Assembly: GCF_029931775.1 (NCBI RefSeq)
Contig: NC_079328.1
Location: 6,934,501 to 6,998,500 of the forward strand
DNA length: 64,000 nt
Source: Euleptes europaea
Taxonomy: Eukaryota; Chordata; Lepidosauria; Squamata; Sphaerodactylidae
Direction of reading: 5' to 3'
Below, in pieces: positions 34,401 to 49,400 of the stretch. A program made the translations under genes and the position numbers. Numbering within the stretch: position 1 is the stretch's first letter; the number at the start of each line of letters is the position of its first letter. The notes beneath the pieces are model-generated. The model did no database searches, had not been told where the DNA came from, and saw only the letters and a program-made list of their open reading frames with translations.

Positions 34401-37400
34401 TTATTGGACTAAAAATAATAATCTAGAACCTTTATGTAAAATTTTGGATAAAAAAGAAATTAATATTACATTTTTAGAATATTTACAAATGAAAAAGTAC
34501 TGGAATAACCTAAAAGAAAATGATATAACCGAACTTAGAGATAAATCAGAGTTTGAGAAACTGATGATACATGACAAAACAACTTCAAAAATTTATACAA
34601 TTCTATTGAAAGATGAGCTAAACCTAACAACGGGATATCGAGATAAATGGAGTACTTATTTGGATAGGTCACTGAGTGACCAAGAATGGGAATACATATT
34701 CACAAAGGGATTAGATTTTACAGTCAGTATGCAAATGAAAGAAAATCTAATAAAGATGGTATAACCCCTCTCAGACTAAGTAAAATCCATAAAGCAGAAA
34801 ATGAAAGCTTTTGGTACTGTGATAGAAAACAAGCAGATTTTATACACATGTGGTGGAAATGTGAGAACTATAGCATTTTGGTCTGAAATAGTGAAATGCT
34901 TAGCTGTTGGAATGGAGATGGATATTCCATGTAAACCTGAGATATTCCTGTTAAATCTGGTACCTAACCTAACTAAAGACCAACTTTGTATGGGATTACA
35001 TATGATAACTGCTGCTAGAACAACCTTTGCCAGACATTGGAAACAAAAATCGAATCCAAAGATAGAGGAATGGCTAGTTCAAGTTAAAAAATGTATGTTT
35101 TAATTAAGCTAACAGCATATCAGAAAAATAGAGATACAATAAATTTAGATGAGTTATGGACACAAACTATAAATAAAATAGAGAATTTTATAAATAAGGG
35201 TGAGAAAGGGGAATGCGTTGTACTCAGTCAGGACGGAACGATGAATATGAAGACAAAGAAATAAACTGTAACATAGGAATTCTGCTTTTATCTTATTGTG
35301 TATATAGATATACTGTATTTTAAATCATGAAGATTGTCTTTCTTTTTCTGCTTCTTTCAGTTGCTGTTATTGTTATTATCCAATAAATTTTAATTATTAA
35401 AAAAAATGAACTGAGTCTCCCAGATCCTAGTCTGACACTCTAACCACTACACCATGCTGACTCGGTGTTTCTGAGCTGCACTTTGTGATCTGTGTTTTAA
35501 TTATGTAAATATATTTTTGATCTGAGTTTAAACCAGAAGTCTTTTTTTCTGGGTTGTTTAAGGATATATTTTCTCCTTTGAAATGCAGACTTTATTTACC
35601 AATAAGTTTGTTAACATTGTTCTGAATTTTCAGCCTGTTAGATTACTACTTCCCTAAAATTGAAAAAAATATTTTTAAAGTTACAGTTGTGTGCACTGTT
35701 AGCAATGAATGATCAGGCTGATGCATCTTAAAGGGCCTAGGCATCCTTTGAGGGGGTTGAACTAAAATAAAAATGGAAATGGAAACTTTCAACATGGACA
35801 AAAAGACGGCTTTCCTATTTTGGTTTAGAAAAAGGAGACTGCATGTGAAGTAAGCAGGCACACCACTTATGGAATGAAGCTCCCCCCTCCTGCAGCATCC
35901 CATTGTACCCCTGAAATGCTGTTCAGGGGACCCAGGATCATTGCTGGGTGTGATATCTATCTTGCAAGCATCTTCCTCTGAAAGTGCCTTTCTGCCATCA
36001 GAAAAGTAGCACTGGATCCAACCCAGTACATTGACCACAGGTTTAGAATACAGAAATTGAGCCAGCGTGGTGTAGTGGGTGAGAGCAATGGACTCTCATC
36101 TGGAGAACTGGGTTTGATCCCCCACTCCTCCATATGAGTGGCGGACTCTGGTGAACCAGGTTGGTTTCCCCACTCCTACACATAAAGCCAGCTTGGGCCA
36201 GTCACAGTTCTCTCCAAACTCTCAGCCTCACCTACCTCACAAAGTGTCTGTTGTGGGGAGAGGAAAGGAAGGAGATCGTAAGACAGTTCGATTCTCCTTA
36301 AAAGGTAGAGAAAGTCGGCATATAAAAACCACCTGTTCTTAAATATGAGTTTTTCTAAATTTGAAATTTCTGAGTTTTTCTTCTAAATATGGACATCCCT
36401 ATATTGCACTAAAACATCATAATAACTCTTCAGTGGTATATCATCACACAATAAGAATGCAGCTGTGTGTGCACATGAACCTGGGAGTGAGCCACTGAAT
36501 TCATTGGTATTTGCTTCTGAGTAAATGTATGGGGTCAGGCTGGGGATGTAGTAATTTTAGACAGAATTAGTTGTTATGAACATATGTGATCGTTAGTTTT
36601 GTCCATGGAAGTATTATCATAATTCAAGTTTATTTTGCTAATCAAAATGATCCATAGCTGGTCATTCTGAGCTTTGTAGATTTCAGAAAAGAGAACATTT
36701 CTGTGAATTGAAACAAGCTCCTTAGCTTTCGCATGTCAGTTTGTTCCTTGATTGCATGGAAGCAAACCCTAGTTGATTAATTCCGGTGATTATTCTCAAG
36801 GAGAGCCAGCGTGGTGTAGTGGTTAAGAATGGTGGTTTGGAGCAGTGGAGTCTGATCTGGAGAACCAGGTTTGATTCCCCACTCCTCCACATGAGCGGTG
36901 GAGGCTAATCTGGTGAAAGGGATTTGTTTCCCCACTCCTACACACAAAGCCAGCTGGTTGACCTTGGGCAAGTTATTCTCTCTCAGCCTCACCTTCCTCA
37001 CAGGGTGTCTGTTGTGGGGAGGGGAAGGGAAGGTGATTGTAAGCCAGTTTGATTCTCCCGTAAGTGGCAGAGAAAGTCGGCATATAAAAACCAACTCTTT
37101 TTCTTCTTCTACTGATTTATGTTTTTTCTTGTATCTCCTTTCAGTCTTTCAGCAGACTAACATTGCCATCCTAAACAGGTCTACTCAGAATTCATAGGGC
37201 TTACTCCCAGGAAAGTGTTTTTAGGATTACACTGTAAATATTGTGTGCCTAGTTTGGGTGATATCTGTATACAGCATAGTTATTTTCTTAAAATACTTTA
37301 AGAAAGACACTCGCACACCCTCCCCGTGGGTCATGGCTAGCAGTAAAAAGAAACAAGCAAAACATTTGGGAATGCAATAAATTGAAACTGATAGATCAAA

Positions 37401-40400
37401 CAGTGAAGACTGCAGCAAACATAAAAATATATGAGGATCAGAGAAGCAACTGTCATAGTTTTCACACTGTGCAAATGCCCACCAAAGAAACTAAGTTTTT
37501 CTGCTTGCTTTGTGGCAAACCCCCCCAATGAAACCAGGCATTGCCCCACAGGTGCCCTGACTTAAAAGGCTGTGTATTCAGCTGCTTCACCTCACATGCT
37601 GGGGAGTTGCGCAGAGCAGGGTTTCTGATGTTGTTGCGAAGGAGGCTGTCTTAAAGATGCCTCGTCTGAGAGCACTCAGGTCTTTGATATTCAGCACTAG
37701 CAGTTGGAGTTATGCCTAGAAATGAACACACAGCTTGTGAAGAAGAAACCATGTTAGCATCGTACTCTATATGCCACACAGTAATGAGAGGTTTCACTCC
37801 TGCATCCAATTAGAGAATCTGGACTAAGCAATTTCAAAAGGCTTTGCCTGTGCAAACCATTTAGCAGTGGAGTTCTTCACGACTTACGTGTTAAAGGGTG
37901 ATTATCAATCTTTAAATCGAATTATACAAATAAGTAAGGGGTAAGTTCAGTTTTTGAACTATAAACAGCGAACCAGACTGAGAACCTGTAGAGACTCTTA
38001 TCTTGTATTGTAAAAAGACATCATTCTCTTTATTATACAAGGTAGTAGGAAATACAAGCATGTAAACAATAACCCTACAATTACTGTAAAAATAAGAGCA
38101 AAAATTATCACAGTTTCTAGAATTGCTTAATCATATCATAGCAAGTAATAGTTTAAAAAATAGTTTGTAAAGCAAACTAAGTTTCAACTTTTTCTCACTG
38201 CTTTTAGGGATTATTGAAAAGTCCAAGTTACACACCCAGAAATCTCATCTAAAATTCTGAGACTTCCATCCAGAGAAGTCTGATTTGCTTATCACAGTAG
38301 TGCATATCTATAGAAAAATATCAGTCTTATCTTTTTCTTAATCTATCCTATCATAATTATGGGACTATCTACATAAGCGGTTGGTTCTTGTCTAAATATG
38401 AGATAATTAACATAAGTGCAAATGATCCAATCAGCGAGTGCATATGAGTTACATCTGATATAGCAAGATAAGGCCAATCTCAACTCTTAACCTCTATTAA
38501 AAAGCAATTAATCTAACTTTTCCGTAACTGTTTCCGTAATTTGTTCAAGATTGAAGTAACTTTGAGCATACAGAGTTTACTGACAGTTAGTGCTTGAACT
38601 CTCAGTTAGCTTGCAAAATCAGCAAAAACAGGTTAGTGATGTAATAGCTACCACTGTTACATTCTGAACCGTTTAAACGTTATAGTTTCTGAACACTTCT
38701 CAGAAGTGTGGAGTGTATTACACACTTGTATTATATGTGGTAGAATGGAGAGTTCTGTGGGGTTTTGGCTGGATTTTCTGATTAACATGTTGCTGTGTTT
38801 CTTCTTTCAGAATTTAAATGAATATGTAGCTGCCTTAATTGCATTAAAGCAAAAAATAATTGATACAGAGTAAGTACACATTTTACACAAAATGTATTAG
38901 CCCTTTTCTCATGTGCTTGTTTTTATGTTTTCAACCCCACAAGCTATTCAGTAACTTACCGTAAATCCTATTAAAGTCAATGAGCTTGAAAGAATTTCCA
39001 CTATGCGAGGCTGCTCATACACACTGCCCCTGTATTGTCCAAAAAGCATCTTATCACTATAGTGAGTTCTGTTTGTGGAACAATCTAGAGATTGCAAAAT
39101 ATTGAGACAGCTTGCTGCCATACAAGTTCTGTTTGTCCTTAATATAGACTATTGTATGCACGATGGGTGGGGCAAGGGCAGTCGTGTGCTTACAGTCTGC
39201 TGTGATTTTTTGCAAGGCTGAGAGTCTGCCAGCTCTTCTCAAGAAAACGAGTAATCAAGAATATGCTAATTCAAAAGCTCCGGCTGCCCGAGCACTCAAA
39301 CCTTAGAGCAAAATCCTCTCTGTAGTAGCCTCTGCTTAAAAGGGTCTACATTCATGCTAACCTGTGTCTAGTTTGAACTTCCCACCACAAATCCCAGCTC
39401 AGTAGGGTAATGAAAATTGTCTTGAGTGTCCATGACTCCTGCCTAAAGACCTTATTTCCATTCCTTATTTGGCAGTGTTGCAGAGACTTAGATATTCCCT
39501 TCTTCTGCCAGGAATGCACCAGTCAGCTTATCTGGGTTCCCCTTCCCTTTCTGCAAGCCTGGAAAAGAGAAATTGCTTGTTCTCATTTAAGCCCTATAAT
39601 TGAGGCCAGAATCTATCCTCAGATTCAACTTGTGCTCCTGCCGAGTATCCTGACCTTGCTGTGTTTAGCCCTGCCTGGGAAGTGCTTGATATTTTTATGT
39701 ATTTATTTACGTTATTTATAGTCCACCTTTCTCACTAAAACTCAAGGTGGGTTACACAGTGTGATGCTCTACAGTGCTTGTTCTCATGTCCTGCTTCACC
39801 TTGTACCCTGAAATGCAGAGCTCAACTGTGCCCAAGCCTGCTGCTATTCCCCCTTTGGGGGGTTACCTTTAGGGGATTTTTTGACTGGCCAGGTGTTGTG
39901 GGGCCCCTGCTTTGGGTTCATAACTTTTTCTGGAACTTGCTTGGATAGGCAGCTACAAGCCGCACTTTCTACCTTCTTGCTCTGATTTTTTGGCCAGTTC
40001 CCTCCATCTTCTTGAATGATGCACCTTGCTTTGAGAAATTTGGAATATTCACATTTTAACATGGGCATTACATTATTGGGTACTGTTGCCAAATGACTGT
40101 TATTGTGACTGCTTGTGTGTACTAATTCTTAAGCAAAGCTATCTCTAATTTAACCATATTTAGCATCTCCGTACTTCTTTCAAACTTGCTGTAGGAGCTA
40201 AATCATTTTATCAGAGATCCCATGATTGCTGTTTATGTTGGTCTTTGCCCAGATTGAGTTCTAAGGTAACAGGTGGCGGAAGGAAGGCTTTTCTTTTGTA
40301 CACTTAGGCTTGCCTGTTATGAAGTTGGGAGCAAATTAGAAAGTGGGCCCCATTTACACAGACTCATTTCTAAGGACTCAACCACACAACATACACAATG

Positions 40401-43400
40401 GCAGCCTGCCATTAATATCTGTGTTAACTTCTCTTCAAAACCCAGAACCAGCTTGAGTACAGAGCAGGATGTGACTATACAGTGCACGCAAGCTAGGTTT
40501 TGTATTTGATCTGCAAGTACTTAATTTTGCCAGATTATCACATTTTCAGTTATTTTTAAAGTGTGATGCTGGACCTAATCCTTTTTTCCTTTTTTTTTCT
40601 TACAGCCACTTGCTGACAGATTATGAACAGAAGTGCAATGATATCTTTTCTGTGTTTCTTTTCTTAGATGAGATTCGTAATTTGTATTTGATGGGTGTAG
40701 CATTATAGGAAATCTTTAGTTCACCATCTGGTATCAGAGACTTATGTATTGGGAAGACTTTTGTGTCTTCTTTCCGAACTGCACGTTTGATAGGCTTGTG
40801 GAAAAACTAGCAAATTAGTGACTTCTGAAAACTTGAAGGTATAATTTGTGAAAGCTAAGACTACCCAGAGCTGGAGTTGCCAGGTCCCCCCATGCCACTG
40901 GCAGGAGCTTCTCTGGGACAGGGATGGAGGCGTTCCACACATGCCATACCATGATGCCACTTCTGGGTTTACCCCCAGAAGCGCCGGCATCACACAGGAC
41001 ACTTTAGCACATTTCTTCAAAAGCTATGTGGAAACCGTAGAGTTTTTGGAGGAAAGTGATAGAGTGTCCCCTGGTTAATTGCCCGCCATAACTGAGCATA
41101 TGGTAAGCCTACCCAGAGCTGCATCATACAGTGAAACACTGATAGGCTGTGGCAGCCACAGCACCTCTGGCAGAAAGCAGACACCTGGTTCCACAGCAAC
41201 AGAGCTTTTATGTCTTGTGCTAAAGTGCCCATGTGGGCGGGGAACCCTGGTGAGTGAGCCCTCGAACTCAGCATGACCACTCCTTCCGCTTCTGTGCTTG
41301 CAGGCTGCTGCTTTATGAGGTGCAAATAGTTCAGCATGGTAGGTTTTCTTTTGAAATACCTGAGCATGATGATTTGTTAAGGTGGAATGGGCTTCCATTT
41401 CCTTGTGCTTGAAAGTGGGGGGAAATATGTATACCATTATCTGTTTTGGATGTGTATATTTTGCTGGGTTGCCGCTCTTAAGAGCTGGGATATGCATAGG
41501 GTTGCTAGCATTATCTTGGCAAATGCCAGCAAATTTTGAGAGCAGTGTCTTGTGGAGGGTGGAGTTTGGGTAGAATGTGATGGTACTTTAGGGTGCCACT
41601 ATAGGAATTTCCCCCAAATCTCTATGGTAAAGAGCATAGAGACATGGGGAACTTACTAGAGTGTCATTATGGAGGCCACTTTTTCTTCCCACTCATCAGT
41701 TTCCTGTGGGTGGGGATTAAGACTGAGGATGGGGGTTTAGCTGCCACAGGCAGGCAAATGGCAAGCATAGATATACAGCACAGCAGCAAAGCGTGTGAGC
41801 TGGTAAGTCCCTGGTTCCTCTTTCCCCCACCTACCTTGAAGGAGTTTGGTTGGTATTTCCAGCCTGTTCCCACACAGGCTTCACCAGCGTACTAGCCTCG
41901 ATATCTGCTGTTGTGAGTCACACGAAACCACAGTTAAGACTAACCATGGTTGATCATACTGTATTTATTGGAGCAGTCTGCATTAAGACAATCAACACAA
42001 AACTGTAGTTTTTAACTGAACCGCTGTTTTATATGAGAGAAGACACATTTGGTAAAGCCTTGTGGTGATCCCTGCATTCCAAGTTTTCTTTAACCAGATT
42101 TCACAGCTGAAGTGTGCTGAAAGGTAAGACTTTGCTCAGTTGGGATTCTACCAGTGTGCCCACAACACTGGGCTAGGTGTTCTCAAGTCAATCTACAGAA
42201 TGATTATTTGGGTGTTTTAATGAGTGCTGGAAATGATTGGAATTTGATTGGAATTTAATATGAAATGCTTAGTATTAATTGGAATTTAATATGAAATGTG
42301 CCTTTTTAATCAGAAATACATTCTAAGAATCCTTGACATGTTTTGAAAGACTAGGGATTATACAATTTAGGGATTATACAAAACATATAAATATCAGAAA
42401 CATATATTTGAGGAAAGCAGTAAGAGTTAATAAAACTCTTAAAAAAAGAAAAAACTCATTCCTATTACAATAAAAATTGAATACATGGTAAAACTCATCT
42501 AAAACTTTTTTTATGATAAAATATGTTATTAGGTGACACTGTTAATGTTTCTCTTAAATGTGGCTGTGATATTTGTGAAAGTCAGCATGGAGAAGTGGGT
42601 AGAGTTTCAGAGTAGGATCTGGGATACCCAGATTCGAATCCCCACTCAGCCATGGAAGCTTGCTTGGTGATGTTAGGCTGGTCACACACTCACTCTAAAC
42701 TACATCATGGGCCTGTTGAGAGGATAAAATAGAGAAGGAGAGAATATTGTAAGATACTTTGGGTCCACATTGGGGAGAAAAGTGGGGTATAAATGAATAA
42801 ATATGTATTTTTGTATTTCCCTGAGGAAGATGTTTGAAACACTTCAGGAATTTTTACGTGTGCTTCTGATGAAATAGAGAATTTCTTGTTACATTTTTGC
42901 CCTTCCTGTAATCTCCTCTGTTGTTGTGTTCCCTTCCACCCTCCCCCCCCCCCCGGTTAATTGCTCCTGTGCTTCTTCTATCCTTCTTAAGGCGAAGCCT
43001 GTGGCTGGCTGGCAGATATGTTCTTTTGTGATAACCTGGAGGTTTAGATTTGCTGTGTGGCTTAAGAGCATCCTAAAGAGCATAATACATAAAGAACCCT
43101 CTGAAATCTCTTAAGATTGTTATTCTTAATTCACATCCTGCTGCTATTTCATGCTGTCTCATTGTCCATTTCAGAGAAAACCATTCCTTTCGTCAGCAAG
43201 TGGAACAGATGCTCCAAAAGTTGTCACCTTTAGAAAAGTGTAAAGAAGAGCTGGGGTCAGTCCAAGCAGAACTGGAGGAGAAGAAGGTAATCCTTCCTTC
43301 CTTGCCTGCGCACGCAGAGGCAAGCTGGGAGAGGTCTGTGCTGCCTTTTCTCTTTGTGTAGCACTTGATTGGTACCATGTTCAGTCTAGCTGATGATTTC

Positions 43401-46400
43401 AGCAATAGAAAAGGTCCCTATCATATTATTCCTTCAAGTATAACCCCAGGAACAACCAGAAAACCCAGTTTGTCTTCATATTTAGTAATAAAAGAGGGGG
43501 TTGAAAGAAAATGTATCGTGATCTTGGTTTGGGAGGTGACTCCCTATTTTTTTTCTGGTTTTTTTCTCTTATTAACAGTTCCTGGCTATTAAAGGATGCC
43601 AGGAAATGCAACCAGATTACTTCTGTATTTGGGTATGTTGTTCATTTCATGCAGAACCTCCCCTCCCAGTTTTGAATGTTATCTATAGAATGGGCATTTC
43701 AACTGTTTTCTGTGTGTATACGTCTGCTAATAATTGCCATTTATTTTAACCAGAGTTCACTCAAAATATATCAGGACACTCATCAGGAATATGTTCGTGT
43801 GAAAGAGGAAATGGGCAAAAGCGATGCTATGTGAGTGGTGAATTTTATACACGTAGTTTTTAATTAGTCTACTTAACTGAAAAACACAACTGTATGTCCG
43901 GATTGCATTTGTATTCTTAACTGTGTTCTTTACAACATTTCTCTCTAACCCTAGTGTAGTATAAGCGGGTAATGTGCTGATCCAGTTTCAGTTATAGACT
44001 TCTACTTAGCCATAATCCAGGCAGACAAATGTAAGCACTTAGAAGTCCTGTTCACTTCCGCAGTAGAGACTGAAGAGCTTGCCAGATTCTCACACTAGAA
44101 TAAATGGGTTGCGCCCCACAGGTCTGTTCTGCCAGCAGGGTCCTTTCCTCTGATGCAAGGAGCCTTCCCCCAATGCTCTTGCTGGGTCCCCCCAGTGGGG
44201 CTTCAGTGTGCGTAACTTTGGCTGGGTCATGTCTGCTCTGTTTTTGCAGTATCGAAAGAATAGTTACACCTCTTAATCAGAACAAGTTCTTCAGAGTTCT
44301 TCACAGTATTGAGGGGATAATTTGTGCACTTTTAGTTGTAGCTTTTTTACAACATTACACATTTGTGTTATGTGGCACTTTTATATGCATTGGGTCAAGT
44401 AGGTGTTTACAGATTTTTTGTATATAGCCAAAGGCCATTGCAATCAAGTAGACACAATTAAATCAGATTCAGCAAGAACACAGTTAAAATCAAGTACAAA
44501 AATTAATTGAAATCAAATACAAATGTTGTCCGGTTTAACTGCAGTGCTGGCTCGAATTTTCCTGGCCGCTCAGGGCAAAGAGAGACATATTGTAAGTAAC
44601 AGCAGAGTCAGTATCGGACAGGAGAAAAGAAAGCTTCTCCTGGTCACTGAAACAGCTAATCTTGGATAAAAATGAGACAAGAAATTTAGATCTGGGTTCA
44701 TGGTACAAAGAACAATACAACACGTAATGGGGGAGGTCATCGAGTTCTCAGGATCCACAAGTACATAAGCGAGAGGCCATCGGGATTTGGGTATAGCGTC
44801 CAGCTAACATGGCTGTTGGCATGGTCTGAAATCTTATTGACGTAAAAGCGGCTCTGAGCTTGAATGCAGAAATATTGAATAGATAGGGGGCTCTTTCATG
44901 GTTGACACTGGGTCAAGTAATTCAGTAGTTCCAACTAGTTCTGTAAAATCTTGTCTCTTATTAATACAAGCAGTGTCTGAAATCATTGGTAGGGAAAATA
45001 TTAATCCTTAAATGTAAATTGTAATTTAAAAAATACATTTTTAATTGATTATTGCCATTATCCCCCAGTAGCGCATAAATTCAGAGTCTTAGGTATGGAT
45101 TTGAAGCTTGAGAATGTGCTCTTTCAAATTGTTGTTGATTTCATTTTTTGTCATATTCATGTCAAGAAATGTTATCTGTGTAAAAAGGTAAAAATGTAAG
45201 AAGAGCACCACAAAAAGGGGGGAGAGATTTTTGCATGTGATGAAGCACAGCTTCCTGTGCACTTTGGTCTAAAATGCGTTTGTTCCGATTCATTTGCAAT
45301 TACCGGTAAACCATGTGTTTCCTGGACTAGTCTACGTGGCTGTTCACCTCCCTCCCCTTCAGAGTGGCCTGTGGCCAAATCTAGTTATCAGCTGGGGCAG
45401 TATGGTGTCTGTCCTTGCTCAGATTGGCTACCTGTTGTTCTCCCTTGATAGTATGACATTTCATGGGTAATCCTTTTAGTTTGTGATAAGAACTTTAGGT
45501 ATTGGGTACCTGATAGAGCTGGCCGTGTATTTAGAGTCTTTCCAAAACATAACCTTGCATTAAAGATCTTCTGGTCTTGTAGAGCACAGTAATCCTGCAT
45601 TCTGTGGCTTGGATCCAGTGAACCGTCATTCGAAGGCACTGGTGGATGTCTTATTTTTGCCTCATCCTCCTTTCTTCCAACCAGATGTGTAGGGGGTTTG
45701 TCCCCTTAACCCCTCCTAACTGTAGCTTTTTAACCCATATGGCTGCTTGTTTGCTTGGCTCCTTGTAACCCCATAAATCAACTTCACTGAGCTCAGAAGG
45801 GACTGCCTGTGGGGAGGGGAAAGAGCCAGAAATCCACATCCTCCAGTGCCTTCTGCTGACGTGTTACTGGATCCGTGTTCAGTTTTCATAGATGGCCAAA
45901 AATTAACATAAGGAGGTAGTACATTTCCTCATTCCTCATATCTTTTTATGCTTTCAGGAAGAAGAAACTGGAAGCCAAAGTGAAGAAGCTTGAAAGTAAT
46001 TCAGTTTTCTGCCTATTTTTGTTTTTCACTTTGAATAGTGAAATTAGTAACTGTTGTAGCCAGACAAATGCATAGAGAAGCTCTTTACTCAGACGTGTTT
46101 ACACCCTCGCCGCCTAACATTAAAATGTTAGCACGCTTCCTTAATTTGGCTGTTACTCCCAGCTGCTAAGTGACATTAACACTTGTAAGCCAGTCCTGTT
46201 CCCTGTGACTAGACAGTTATTCGTGATCCATCTCCAAGCCCATCGCACAGATGCTCCTTCAGGGTGAGAATCTTTTACTTGATGTCCTGTAGTGTTTCTT
46301 CTTGACCAAGTGATTATATTGCAAGCTATTTCTGTCAGCTGATCCCAGGTGTTTTTTTGTTTGTTTGTTTTTTACAGGCATTTGTTTTGCCTGTATGGTG

Positions 46401-49400
46401 ATGGTGGTAAGAACCTTGGCCTCAGAGATTTAAATAAAAAGGGGAGGAGGGTAGATTAAAATCTACTAGAATCTGCATTCAGTTTAAAAATGGCAGTTTC
46501 CAGTCTTGACTATCAGAGAAACAACATTTGTAGATGGTGCAACTCGGGGAAATGCCCATCAAACTGTAGGACTGTGGGAACTCTACCAATGTATGTAGGC
46601 ATTATTTATTTATTTATTTGCTTGCATAAGGAGCACCTTCTAGATAGCTAGGGAACCTTCTGGACAATTTTCAGGTATGGCAGATGTATAGCAGGGTTTG
46701 GGTTTAATGCAAAGCCTTGTTCTTGTTAGGAAAGAGAAAATTGTTCTGGTTTGCTTCCATCTGCATCATAACTAACATTGGGGCACTAGGCCATATTATT
46801 GAAGAAGAAGAGTTGATTTTTATATGCCGACTTTCTCTACCACTTAAGGGAGACTCAAACTGGCTTACAATCACCTTCCCTTCCCCTCCCCACAACAGAC
46901 ACCCTGTGAGGTAGGTGGGGCTGAAAAAGCTCTAACAGAGCTGTAACTTGCCCAAGGTCAACCAGCTGGCTTTGTGTATAGGAGTGGGGAAACAAATGTT
47001 GTTTTGTGTTTGTTGCTTGTCAATGGTTGATTCATTACTGCACGTCTTTCTTCTAAACACACTGTTGCCAGGGAGAAATTTCTTGCTAAACGGTTGTTAA
47101 AATATTCAGCCACTTCTGATACCCATAGATTAAGACTGATTCTGGGTGATTTCTGTAAAGCTTGTAGGGTCGATATGGCTAATTTTTTTTTGCTGTTTTT
47201 AATTCTTAAATGTTTTTCTTAGTGTATGGCATATGGGCTATTAAACCTGAATAAAGACAAAGACCCCCTTGGTTAGCATTCTACATGGTCAGAATACTGT
47301 TCATTCCCTTGGCGCATAAGTCCACTCCGAGGTTTTTTTTAATTTTCTGTCTTTAGCAAATACAAAACCCACACGAAAAGAATGCTGATTGATAACTTTC
47401 TTCCTTTGCCAGCCTTACACAAGTTCATTATTCCAGAGCAGAGAATATAGTTGTCTTCTATGTAGCTGAAGCACACCTCCACATGTCTCTTATGTATTCC
47501 ACTGTCGTCCCCCCACAACTCCTTCCAGTGTTTCTCCACCCTTGCCTCCTTATAGGGGATCTAACCTTCTCCTCCCCCCCTTAACACGGAGCAGTTATAC
47601 AGAAGGCAAGAGGCCCAGTCCTACTGCTCTTTCCTGGGTGTCTGAGGCTGGCTCGGCCCCTATGAAACCAGCAAAGGGGATGGGAAGGGAGTTTTAGAAC
47701 ATATTTTTCTTCTGGTCTAGGCAAGCTGGCAACCCCTTCTTGGACAGGATTGCCCAGGGCAGGAGGCTGCTGAAACTTCAAGCCTGCTCTGTCTCTCATC
47801 TGCAGAGTTCCTGGGGAGCAGAGCCCCAGGGAGCTGGTCTGTGCTGAGCTGAGCTGCTGCATTCAAGTGACCTCCCCACTGGCAGTGGGGAAGAGTAGAG
47901 GCAAGTGGCAGGGAGGATGGGGATAAAAGAGGCCGGAGACTTAGCAAATGACCTGCTCCTTCGTTCTTGCACCCAAGCCAAAAGAGGCCAATGGATGGCT
48001 CGACTCCCCAGAGCGGCCCAGGCCCCAGGAATCTTGTACCCCTAGTCCTCCCGCCCCTCTGCTGGCCCTGGTCTTCTCCATACATTTTTTTTCTTTTAAT
48101 AGCTACAGTTGCTTTGCTTTATTTCTGTTTCCTTTTTTGCTGTGTAACTGGAATTACTCCGCTTTTCTAGAATTAAAAAAACACCATGACATTCAGCTCT
48201 GTAAATCTTCCACATGTATAGAAGCCTTGCCGGGCACTATGACAAAGTTAATTAGAAACAAATTTAATTGCTTTGCAACAAGTTAACTACAGTTGTTTTG
48301 TAACTTGCATAAATACTAAACCCGATGGTGGAAATCTTCTTGTTGTTCGACGTCTAGTTCATGCTTTTAAGATAATTTGATGGAACTTTTGAAGGGGAGG
48401 GGGAAAAACCACTTGGGCTCCTGGCTTGAGTCCAGCGCTTCAGCTGTTGTGGCTCTAGCTAGTCTAAGAAGCTGTTCTGTCAGCCTTGAGGTATTGCTGT
48501 TTAGCTGCAAATTCAAAAGGGGAAAATTACAATGAAAGCAATAGCTATTAGAAGAAATCACATTTTTGTCAAGACAAAGATGGGGAATCATAGAGTTGGA
48601 AGGGACCACCAGGGTCATCTAGTCCAAGCCCCTGCACAATGCAGGAAATTAACAACTACCTCCCCCCGCCATGCAGGATCCCACAATCAAAGCACTCCCG
48701 ACAGATGGCCATCCAGCCTCTGCTTAAAGACCTCCGAAGACAGGGACTCCACAATCCTCTGAGGCAGTGCATTCCACCATCGAACAGCCCTCACTGTCAG
48801 AAAGTTCTTCCTAATGTTTAGGAACAGTGTGGTATAATGGTTAGAATGTTGGCTTAGCATATGGGAGACCCAGATTCAAATCCCCATTATGCCATGAAGC
48901 TCAGAGATGGACTTTGGGCTAAACAGCCTCATGGCCTGGCAACTGCTGGGGGTGGGGGGTGGGGGCAGGGCATGGGAAAGGGGAGGGGGAATGTCCCTTA
49001 ATACTTCAACATCCTGGGTGAAGACCCAGAAGTGACAACACCCTGCAGGGCATGCTGTAGGAATTCACCCAATCTCCAAGTCCTTGCACTGGTGTCCCAG
49101 GACGTATTCCCGGGGTGTTCCAGGGGCAGAGCTGCCGTTAGGCAGCTTCCTAATCCCTTTCCGCCCAGGAACACACCCTAAAGCAATGGTGGTGCCACGC
49201 CACCTTTTTGGTAGTGCAGCATTGCTGTTTTCTTTAGGGCTTCCCCCCATCCATCATTTTTGGGTTTTTAGAAATAAAAAGCCCCTTTTTGATCTCTCAG
49301 TGGCCACGAAACCTCATTGGAGGCGCCACGGCGGCACCACGGCCACGCTGTCCCCAGCCGCTGCAGCTCTCAAAAATGGGCTGTCAGGTGCCAGTTTTCT

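Noticed and set aside
40780-40800. GAACTGCACGTTTGATAG as a micro-exon for the missing ELQFA residues
   Set aside because: No acceptor AG precedes it and the frame hits stops; the similarity is likely chance.
40640-43174. U12-type AT-AC intron after exon 3 (ATATCTTTTC resembles the U12 donor)
   Set aside because: The phase would be wrong for exon 4, and there is no branch site or AC end next to its acceptor, which ends in a normal CAG.
47717-48085. A 122-codon frame on the - strand inside ICE1 intron 6
   Set aside because: GC-rich chance frame with two other overlapping frames and no recognised homology.
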